Below, piece by piece: positions 1 to 5,680 of a stretch of DNA of 7,682 nucleotides (its first letter is position 1; each line of letters starts with the position of its first letter). This DNA comes from an uncultured Oscillospiraceae bacterium. GTDB taxonomy: Bacteria; Bacillota; Clostridia; Oscillospirales; Oscillospiraceae. Position numbers and translations under genes: made by a program. The notes beneath the pieces are model-generated. The model was not told the DNA's origin. It did no database searches and saw only the letters and a program-made list of their open reading frames with translations. The stretch lies in the NCBI GenBank assembly GCA_959022875.1, contig CAUFAM010000046.1, positions 1-7,682 of the forward strand, read 5' to 3'.

Positions 1-105
1 GGAGAGACGGGGCAATGTCTTTGAGGAGAAGGAAAAAGTTACATATTTGCCGGAAAGACAAACAAAAATTAACGAAACGTCTCAAAAAGTACCATGTGGC
101 TTTTA

Positions 106-134
106 TAGACATACGGCAAAAAGAATGGTATAAT
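106..134 (+). promoter_or_regulatory. Sigma-A-type extended -10 promoter for the Wzy/WaaL-like gene
   Basis: A -35 box TAGACA (106-111, five of six matches to TTGACA) is followed by a 17-bp spacer and a perfect -10 box TATAAT (129-134). TGG lies directly before the -10, giving an extended -10 element. Transcription should start near 141, leaving a leader of about 45 nt before the ATG at 185. The surrounding 1-140 stretch is clearly more AT-rich than the gene that follows, as expected for an intergenic region. Confidence 0.82.
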
Positions 135-184
135 AATTCGTTGATTTGGTCCCTGAATTTTATACACTTGCTTGGGGGAAGTTC

Positions 185-2665
185 ATGATGAAGGATAAGA
201 AGAGAAACGTCGGGCAGGTGCAGACGTCCGAGATGGCTTCCGGCCGGGAAACGGCGGCCGGAGTGCTGGAGCGGTGGCTGCCTGTCTGGTATTCACTGCT
301 TTTGTTTGTGGCAATGACTGTGCAGACGGTCAATATGGCGCTGATTCTGGGTGTGCTGGCCTTGCTCCTTTCGGTGGGGAAAGGAGCAAGAGCCCGCCTG
401 CGCTCCCGGGCCGGGATTGCGCTGCTGGGCTTTGAGGCCTTTTTGATCCTGTGTACCATCGGCAGTCTGTACAGTGATTTTGGCTCCTATGCCATCAAGG
501 AGATTCCAAAGCTTCTGGCGGCGGGATCCCTGGCCCTCATTTTGGCGGGCAGAGGGAGCCGGGACAATGTCCGGGGACTGCTGTGGGGGTTTTCGGGCGT
601 GTGCAGCGCCATCTCCCTGCTGTGCATGGACCTGGCCTGCAATGGCCCGCTGTTCCGGGGCTTTGCGTCGGCAGCGGGGATGCTGGGATATGATACCTAC
701 CTAAGCCTGGGGGAGGAAATTGTCATTTCGGGCGCGCGTATGAACGGCATCTACAATAACGCAAACCTGACGGGTGCCCTGCTGGCCCTGGCCATATTCG
801 TGGGCCTGTATCTGATGATTACCGGGCGCACCTACCTGGAGCGGCTGCTGGCTGCTGTGCTCTCCAGCGTCGCGGTGACAGGCTTTGTGGTGGCGGTAAG
901 CCGCGGCGCCATGCTGTGTTTTGCCATTTCTGCCCTGTTCTATCTGGCTGCTGCGGGGAAGGAAAACCGCATGAAGGTATTTTTTGCCATGGTGTGCCTG
1001 GGCGGGTGCGGACTGGCCTTCGGTGTGCTCGCCTCCTCCATGCTGACAGCTGGATCCGGGTTGGGTCCTTGGCTCGGCATTGCCTGCGGCGTTCTGGTGT
1101 GGCTGCTCTATGAGTTTCCCGGACAGGGGGCGGCAAGGCTGCTGGAGGGAAAAGGACGGCTGGTTGCCCTGGTTCTGGCAGGGGCGGCTGTGCTCTGTGT
1201 GGCCGGCGTAATGTTCCTGTTCTCCCAAACCAAGCCCTATGTGTTTGGCAGCAGTGCCTACCTCTACCGGGGAGTGGATGTCACAGCCGGAGAGAGCTAC
1301 ACCCTGACCGGAGACTGGGACAGCAGTGAAGATATTACCGTGGTCATTTACGGAGCCACCCGGGAGCAGACCATGCTGAACCAGACCGAAACCTATTATA
1401 GCGGTCCTCTGAGCCAGGCAGCCTTTACGGTGCCGGAGGGGGTGAACCGGGTGCTGCTCCAGGTCCGGGGGCCGGAGGGGCTGGAGCTGCGCAGCCTTGC
1501 CCTGTCCGATGGAACCCAGATCCCCATGGACTACCGGTATCTGCCCAATACCATTACCGACCGTCTCCAGCAGAACATTTTGGAAGACAGCAGCTTCCTG
1601 CTCCGCTTCCAGTATGACATTGACGGCATGAAGCTCTTTGCCCAGTCTCCCCTGATCGGACACGGCCTGGGCTCCACAGAGGGGCTGCTGAGCGCGGTGC
1701 AGCTTTACTACTACGAGTCTCTCTACCTCCACAATCACCTGCTTCAGGTGATGAATGAGACGGGACTGATTGGACTTGCCGCATTCCTGGCGTTTTTGCT
1801 GGGGTGTGCGTGGCTGCTGGTCAAGCGCATGCGCAGGGAAAAAGGTGACTTGCTGGCCCCCTCCCTGCTGGCCTGCTGGGTGATGATGAACCTGCACAGT
1901 CTGATGGAGATTTCCTTCTCTGTGCGTATGTACCAGTGTGCCGCCTTTACCCTGCTGTTGCTGGCGGTGTTGGCCTATCAGGAGCCTGTCCAGGGAAAGA
2001 AGGGAAACTGGCTGGGAATTTGTGCCCTGGCCGGGGCGCTGGTGTGGACTGCAGCCACAACGGCGCTGATTCTGGGCAGCCAGCTGGCCCAGCGGGAGTT
2101 TCAGACCATGGACAGCAGCAACATGAGCTATTCTGAGTTTATGAGCACCATGAGCCGCCTGGACTGGATGGACAGCTATACCGATCAGGACTATAAGATC
2201 AATATGATCGGGGCCGGCCTGCAGCAGGGAGGCGAAAGCGGCTTGGCGGTGGCCCGGCGCTGTGCCCAGCAGCTGATGGCAACGGAGGAATTTGACGCTT
2301 GCTATAAGACCGCATATTACTACTATCTGCCCCAGGGTGACCTGGAGGGCTTCTTCGGGGCGCTTCAAACGGGCCTTGTGCAGGAGCGGGCCAATGCGGG
2401 AGCATGGAACAGCGTAATGAACCTGTGCTCTGTGGTGATGCTCCAGCTGAACGAGACACAGATTGATGACTTTGTGGATGGGATTTTGAGCCTTCAGCAG
2501 CAGATGGACGAAGCCAATCAGGTGCTGATCTCGGATGTGAACTGGGAAAGCGCCAACCAGATTCTGGTGGATGCGGCCCGGTCGGTACGGGAACAGGGCC
2601 TCCAGGGGGCGGATGCGTATCTGGCCCTTGCCACGGCGGTCACCGCCCCGCCGCAAAACGGATAA
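185..2665 (+). CDS. O-antigen ligase/polymerase (Wzy/WaaL) superfamily membrane protein with extracellular insertion and C-terminal soluble domain
   Basis: A multi-pass membrane protein of about 826 residues. The family joins lipid-linked glycan units or transfers finished glycan to an acceptor on the outer face of the cytoplasmic membrane. About ten hydrophobic segments lie in residues 33-348 and about four more in 527-630. Family signs are VSRGA (238-242) after a transmembrane helix, then a loop with SPLIGHGLGS (488-497), HNHLLQ (516-521) and NETGLIGL (524-531), the usual Wzy_C-type signature. Residues about 352-446 form a beta-rich insertion and 631-826 a helical soluble tail, making it much longer than the usual 400-500 residues. 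A TTG at 146 also opens the frame, but it lies within 5 nt of the predicted transcription start and has no ribosome binding site. GGGGGAAG (174-181) sits before the ATGs at 185 and 188, and either could be used. The gene is monocistronic, ending in a hairpin. Whether it is a polymerase or a ligase cannot be told; the acceptor could be teichoic-type polymer, capsule or protein. Confidence 0.85.
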   Translation: MMKDKKRNVGQVQTSEMASGRETAAGVLERWLPVWYSLLLFVAMTVQTVNMALILGVLALLLSVGKGARARLRSRAGIALLGFEAFLILCTIGSLYSDFGSYAIKEIPKLLAAGSLALILAGRGSRDNVRGLLWGFSGVCSAISLLCMDLACNGPLFRGFASAAGMLGYDTYLSLGEEIVISGARMNGIYNNANLTGALLALAIFVGLYLMITGRTYLERLLAAVLSSVAVTGFVVAVSRGAMLCFAISALFYLAAAGKENRMKVFFAMVCLGGCGLAFGVLASSMLTAGSGLGPWLGIACGVLVWLLYEFPGQGAARLLEGKGRLVALVLAGAAVLCVAGVMFLFSQTKPYVFGSSAYLYRGVDVTAGESYTLTGDWDSSEDITVVIYGATREQTMLNQTETYYSGPLSQAAFTVPEGVNRVLLQVRGPEGLELRSLALSDGTQIPMDYRYLPNTITDRLQQNILEDSSFLLRFQYDIDGMKLFAQSPLIGHGLGSTEGLLSAVQLYYYESLYLHNHLLQVMNETGLIGLAAFLAFLLGCAWLLVKRMRREKGDLLAPSLLACWVMMNLHSLMEISFSVRMYQCAAFTLLLLAVLAYQEPVQGKKGNWLGICALAGALVWTAATTALILGSQLAQREFQTMDSSNMSYSEFMSTMSRLDWMDSYTDQDYKINMIGAGLQQGGESGLAVARRCAQQLMATEEFDACYKTAYYYYLPQGDLEGFFGALQTGLVQERANAGAWNSVMNLCSVVMLQLNETQIDDFVDGILSLQQQMDEANQVLISDVNWESANQILVDAARSVREQGLQGADAYLALATAVTAPPQNG

Positions 2666-2666
2666 G

Positions 2667-2703
2667 AAAACAGAGGGATGGCCTTGGGCCATCCCTCTGT
2701 TTT
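2667..2703. terminator. Bidirectional rho-independent terminator between convergent genes
   Basis: A perfect 17-bp inverted repeat (2667-2683 with 2687-2703) encloses a 3-nt TTG loop. The stem core is CAGAGGGATGGCC, flanked by AAAA on the left and TTTT on the right, so a U-tract follows the GC-rich stem on either strand. It starts 2 nt after the TAA of the upstream gene, so it would terminate that transcript. It could also catch read-through from the minus-strand dehydratase. Confidence 0.9.
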
Positions 2704-2710
2704 AAAAGAC

Positions 2711-2737
2711 TGCCGGCCGCGTGATCCGCGGCCGGCA
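2711..2737 (-). terminator. GC-rich hairpin, likely terminator of the minus-strand dehydratase gene
   Basis: An 11-bp perfect inverted repeat, TGCCGGCCGCG (2711-2721) with CGCGGCCGGCA (2727-2737), has a 5-nt loop. It lies 11 nt past the TGA of the minus-strand gene. Read on that strand the stem is followed by GTCTTTT, a short T-tract. On the plus strand it is followed by AAAAAATT, which is not a terminator tail, so minus-strand use is favoured. It lies next to the hairpin at 2667-2703, and the two together insulate the convergent genes. Confidence 0.7.
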
Positions 2738-2748
2738 AAAAATTAATA

Positions 2749-4647
2749 TCAACCAATTTTGGCGCCGGTGCAAGCAGGCACCTCCACCTCGTCTCCCTGT
2801 ACGCGGTTTACCTCCTCTGGCTCATGGAAGGTAGGTACGGCCTCATGGAGGGCCCGGCGGATGGCGGCAGGGTTATGCTCCTCCAGGGCCTCGCGCAGCA
2901 GCCGCAGCTTCTGTTCCATTTCCCGGGGAGTAATAGCGGGCTGACGCTCAATAAAAATCTGGCTGTTTTCAGTCTGTTCAATATCACGGCTGGCAATGAG
3001 CAGCTCTTCATAGAGCTTCTCTCCCGGGCGCAGGCCTGTTTCCACAATCTCGATGTCCCGGTAGGGAATCAGGCCGGACAGACGAATGAGGTTTTCTGCC
3101 AGATCCAGAATCTTTACCGGCTGACCCATGTTGAGGACAAACAGCTCATTTTTCCTGGCCTGGGCCCCTGCCTGGAGCACCAGCTGGGCCGCTTCGGGTA
3201 TGGTCATGAAATAGCGGATGATACGCTTGTCCGTCACGGTGACAGGACCGCCTGCGGCAATCTGACGCTTGAAGAGAGGAACTACGGAGCCGTTGGAGCC
3301 CAGTACGTTGCCAAAGCGTACGGCCACATAGTCGGTGGTGCTGTGGCCCTTCATGGATTGCAGAATCATTTCACAAAGGCGCTTGCTGGCGCCCATGACT
3401 GAGGTGGGGTTAACTGCCTTGTCGGTGGAAATGAGAAGAAACTTCTCTACCTTGAATTCATCGGCGGCACGTACCACATTGAGGGTGCCAAATACATTGT
3501 TGCGGATGGCCTCCTGGGGGCTGACCTCCATAAGGGGCACATGCTTGTGGGCGGCGGCGTGGAACACTACGTTGGGGCGGTAGCGCTCCATCAGCTGGCG
3601 CATGCGCTCCAAATCCCGGACGGAGGCAATTTCCACCGTCAGATCCAGCCGGCCGCCGTAGCGGTACAGCAGCTCCTGCTGGATGTCATAGGCATTATTC
3701 TCGTAGATGTCCACAATAATCAGCTTGCGGGGATCGTGCTTGACAATCTGGCGGCAGAGCTCAGAGCCAATGGAGCCGCCGCCGCCGGTGACCATAACGG
3801 TCTTTCCCTCCAGGAAGGCGTCCACAGGGGCGGGATCCATCACGATGGGGGGACGGCCCAGCAGGTCCTCAATCTGAACCTCCCGGAGCTGACCGCGCAT
3901 GGGCTTGCGGTCAATGAGCTCCATGGTACTGGGGAGGGTGGAGATATGGACATTTTCCAACTTGGACAGGGACTGGAGAATTTCGTGGCGGCGGTTTTCG
4001 TTGGCGGAGGGAATGGCAACAAAGACGTTGTGGATGCCAAGGGCTTTCAGCTTTGACGGGGCCTGGGCAATGGAGCCCTGAACCCGGATGCCGTGGACAC
4101 TCTTATGAATTTTTGCCGGGTCATCGTCAAAAAAGCACTCCACCCGGAATTTGCTCTCGTGGTTGCTGCGCAGCTCCTCCAGCAGCTGAAGGCCTGCGGA
4201 GCCTGCTCCCACGATGGCGGCGGAGACCTGGTGGCTGCCTTTGGTGTAGAGGACATGGTTGCGGTAGAGGCGGTAGGCAAAGCGAATCAGAAGCATGCCA
4301 AGCACCCAAAGTCCGCCGATGGCGGTGAGGGTGATAAAGGAGATGATGACCTGGCTCATGAGGGTGCGGGCCACAATCTCATAGACCAGAAACCCCGAAA
4401 AGGCGGCCATCAGCAGGGTCATATATTCCCGGCTTTCCGCGTAGCGCCATAGGCTTGCGTAGGTTCGGAAAATCAGCTGGGAGATGGTGACACATGCGTA
4501 CATGACAGCCAGGTGAACGGCTAGATACAAAAGCCGCCCGGGCAAGTTCTCGTGGAACCAGTGGGAGGCTACCAGGCAAAACAGCGTGGCTGCCAGAAGA
4601 ATGAAACTGTCACAGGCAAACAGCAGAAAGCTGCGTAAAAATTTCAC
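2749..4647 (-). CDS. Membrane-anchored UDP-sugar 4,6-dehydratase (PglF/CapD/WbpM/FlaA1-like polysaccharide biosynthesis protein)
   Basis: A 632-residue enzyme of the long CapD/PglF class. Relatives convert UDP-GlcNAc to its 4-keto-6-deoxy derivative, the first step to bacillosamine-, QuiNAc- or FucNAc-type sugars for surface glycans. Order: four hydrophobic segments (about 4-28, 43-63, 79-95, 100-125); a first Rossmann-like domain with VGAGSAG (146-152); then the catalytic SDR domain with TGGGGSIGSE (287-296) for NAD(P), HAAAHKHVPLME (363-374), STDKAVNPT (407-415) and MGASK (418-422). Met418 replaces the usual SDR tyrosine of YxxxK, and D409/K410 match the catalytic Asp-Lys described for PglF. 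RPGEKLYEELL (540-550) is also typical. The GTG start at 4647 has AAGGAG (4661-4656) 8 nt upstream; an in-frame ATG at 4716 overlaps the predicted -10 box and lacks a binding site. Exact substrate and product stereochemistry are not determined. It is transcribed alone, convergent with the ligase-like gene. Confidence 0.93.
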   Translation of the reverse strand: MKFLRSFLLFACDSFILLAATLFCLVASHWFHENLPGRLLYLAVHLAVMYACVTISQLIFRTYASLWRYAESREYMTLLMAAFSGFLVYEIVARTLMSQVIISFITLTAIGGLWVLGMLLIRFAYRLYRNHVLYTKGSHQVSAAIVGAGSAGLQLLEELRSNHESKFRVECFFDDDPAKIHKSVHGIRVQGSIAQAPSKLKALGIHNVFVAIPSANENRRHEILQSLSKLENVHISTLPSTMELIDRKPMRGQLREVQIEDLLGRPPIVMDPAPVDAFLEGKTVMVTGGGGSIGSELCRQIVKHDPRKLIIVDIYENNAYDIQQELLYRYGGRLDLTVEIASVRDLERMRQLMERYRPNVVFHAAAHKHVPLMEVSPQEAIRNNVFGTLNVVRAADEFKVEKFLLISTDKAVNPTSVMGASKRLCEMILQSMKGHSTTDYVAVRFGNVLGSNGSVVPLFKRQIAAGGPVTVTDKRIIRYFMTIPEAAQLVLQAGAQARKNELFVLNMGQPVKILDLAENLIRLSGLIPYRDIEIVETGLRPGEKLYEELLIASRDIEQTENSQIFIERQPAITPREMEQKLRLLREALEEHNPAAIRRALHEAVPTFHEPEEVNRVQGDEVEVPACTGAKIG

Positions 4648-4655
4648 GAAAAAAA

Positions 4656-4661
4656 CTCCTT
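4656..4661 (-). promoter_or_regulatory. Ribosome binding site deciding the GTG start of the dehydratase
   Basis: AAGGAG on the minus strand lies 8 nt before GTG at 4647, separated by a T-rich spacer. No comparable motif precedes the longer in-frame ATG start at 4716 or 4713. This site therefore fixes the protein start at KFLRSFLLF, immediately before the first membrane helix. Confidence 0.85.
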
Positions 4662-4711
4662 CATCCTTATGAACTGGAAAAAAGCGGGATTTATACCGAA
4701 AAACCAAATGC

Positions 4712-4740
4712 ATCATAGCATATTTTTATAAAAAAGGGAA
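4712..4740 (-). promoter_or_regulatory. Putative extended -10 promoter for the dehydratase gene
   Basis: On the minus strand TGC precedes TATGAT (4717-4712), a five-of-six -10 box with an extended TGn element. The -35 position at 17-bp spacing is TTCCCT (4740-4735), a weak match, consistent with reliance on the extended -10. Transcription would start near 4705, giving a leader of about 58 nt before the GTG at 4647. The intervening sequence is AT-rich. A second, less convincing TATAAA lies at 4695-4690. Confidence 0.55.
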
Positions 4741-4777
4741 GGGGAGAATCCGCCCAAAACAGGCTGAATCTGTCTGG

Positions 4778-4797
4778 AAAGGAGAGATTTTTCCATG
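4778..4797 (+). promoter_or_regulatory. Strong ribosome binding site in front of an upstream in-frame ATG
   Basis: AAAGGAGAG (4778-4786) precedes an ATG at 4795 with 8 nt between them, nearly ideal spacing. That ATG is in frame with the Crp/Fnr-like gene and would add 34 residues to it. The site means the longer start cannot be dismissed. It might instead initiate an extended isoform from a longer transcript. Confidence 0.5.
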
Positions 4798-4834
4798 GGG
4801 CAGCAAAGGCCGAATGGTTGCGCGGGGGAGGGTT

Positions 4835-4863
4835 TTGTGGTACCATCAGGGTATTCTTATTTT
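4835..4863 (+). promoter_or_regulatory. Possible promoter for the Crp/Fnr-family gene
   Basis: TTGTGG (4835-4840), a 17-bp spacer and TATTTT (4858-4863) form a weak sigma-A-like promoter. Transcription would start near 4870 and leave about 27 nt before the ATG at 4897. The spacer contains the 8-bp palindrome TGGTACCA (4838-4845), which could be a half-site or chance. If this promoter is used, only the short protein can be made. Both boxes match only partly, so this is tentative. Confidence 0.3.
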
Positions 4864-4896
4864 ACTGGCCCAGATGGGCTGAATGGGGGGCGAAGG

Positions 4897-5550
4897 ATGG
4901 AGCAGTACTTTCCTATGTGGGATCAGCTGACCGAAGCACAGCAGCGGACACTTTTGGAGTCGGCCAGCCGGCGCAGCGTTAAAAAGGGCACCGTGCTTCA
5001 TAACGGCGGGGCGGATTGTACCGGGCTGCTTTTGGTCTGCTCCGGACAGCTGCGGGCGTATATCCTCTCCGAGGAGGGGAGAGAGATCACCCTGTACCGG
5101 CTGTTTGAAATGGACATCTGCTTGTTTTCCGCCTCCTGCATGCTCCACAGCATTCAGTTTGACATTACAGTGGAGGCGGAGCGGGACACGGAGTTTTGGC
5201 TCATCCCCACGGAGGTCTATAAGCGCATCATGGAGCAGTCCGCGCCTCTGGCCAACTACACCAATGAGATTATGGCCAGCCGGTTTTCCGAGGTCATGTG
5301 GCTGATGGAGCAGATCATGTGGAAGAGCTTTGACCAGCGGCTGGCCGCCTTCCTGTTGGAGGAAGCCGAACTGGAGGGGAGCAATCAGCTGAAGCTGACC
5401 CATGAGATCATTGGCAATCATCTGGGTTCTGCCCGGGAGGTGGTCACCCGGATGCTGCGGTATTTCCAGAGCGAAGGCATGGTCAAACTGAGCCGGGGAA
5501 CGGTGGAGCTTGTCGATGGGGAACAGCTGAAGCGTCTGGCCCGGAGCTGA
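4897..5550 (+). CDS. Crp/Fnr-family transcriptional regulator
   Basis: A cytoplasmic DNA-binding regulator of 217 residues from the ATG at 4897, within the usual 210-235 range. Residues about 8-112 form the cyclic-nucleotide-binding-like beta-roll (VKKGTVLHNGG, 28-38; LLVCSGQLRAY, 45-55; EGREITLYRLF, 60-70). A long dimerisation helix spans about 115-157. The C-terminal winged helix-turn-helix includes LTHEIIGNHLGSAREVVTRMLRYF (in 167-190), the last part being the recognition helix, followed by a wing (KLSRGTVELV, 197-206). The residues that bind cAMP in CRP are not evident, so the effector is unknown. Cysteines fall at 41, 48, 75 and 81. GGGGGG (4885-4890) precedes this ATG by 6 nt. An alternative ATG at 4795 with a better ribosome binding site would give 251 residues, but the extra 34 have AT-ending codons and no family similarity that I recognise. 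The gene is divergent from the dehydratase. Confidence 0.9.
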   Translation: MEQYFPMWDQLTEAQQRTLLESASRRSVKKGTVLHNGGADCTGLLLVCSGQLRAYILSEEGREITLYRLFEMDICLFSASCMLHSIQFDITVEAERDTEFWLIPTEVYKRIMEQSAPLANYTNEIMASRFSEVMWLMEQIMWKSFDQRLAAFLLEEAELEGSNQLKLTHEIIGNHLGSAREVVTRMLRYFQSEGMVKLSRGTVELVDGEQLKRLARS

Positions 5551-5600
5551 GATATTTGATTCGATTATGAGAGAGGGCCGTGTGCCTTTTGAAGCAATCA

Positions 5601-5643
5601 AAACACTACGGGGCACACCTCACAGGTGCGCCCCGTAGTGTTT
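5601..5643. terminator. Bidirectional terminator between regulator and VWA gene
   Basis: AAACACTACGGGGC (5601-5614) pairs perfectly with 5630-5643. Inside, after one A-C mismatch (5615/5629), CACCT pairs with AGGTG around a 3-nt CAC loop. Read on the minus strand the stem is followed by TTTTGATT, a reasonable tail for the MoxR-VWA operon that ends at 5681. On the plus strand only GTTTGCC follows, a weaker tail for the regulator gene ending at 5550. The rest of the 130-bp gap shows nothing recognisable. Confidence 0.8.
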
Positions 5644-5680
5644 GCCGTCTGTAAACGAATGGGTGCTTGCCGGGACCCTT

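Noticed and set aside
15..188. A 57-codon frame (ATG at 15, with GGAGAG-like sequence at 1-6) and an overlapping open frame 2-133 that could be the tail of an upstream gene
   Set aside because: Both run through the strong extended -10 promoter, lie in AT-rich DNA with non-GC-biased codons, and encode basic sequence with no family resemblance. The second could still be a real C-terminus, but the window is too short upstream to judge.
701..2692. A 663-residue open frame antisense to the Wzy/WaaL-like gene
   Set aside because: Its translation is rich in His, Gln, Gly and Pro with no recognisable domain, as expected for the shadow of a GC-rich gene. It runs through the terminator hairpin at its start, and the sense frame has clear family motifs.
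2824..4452. Several plus-strand open frames of 60-192 codons antisense to the dehydratase
   Set aside because: They are mutually overlapping, lack ribosome binding sites and have low-complexity composition, while the minus-strand frame carries full dehydratase motifs.
4838..4845. TGGTACCA palindrome upstream of the regulator as an autoregulatory operator
   Set aside because: Symmetry stops at 8 bp and does not resemble the TTGAT-N4-ATCAA or TGTGA-N6-TCACA boxes of the Crp/Fnr family, so chance is likely.
4846..5616. A 256-codon frame antisense to the Crp/Fnr regulator
   Set aside because: It overlaps the regulator completely, has no domain signature and crosses the terminator hairpin. It is a shadow frame.
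5601..5643. Long inverted repeat considered as a mobile-element end or attachment site
   Set aside because: It is a single hairpin between convergent genes with an AAA/TTT-flanked GC-rich stem, fully explained as a terminator. There is no transposase, integrase or target duplication.
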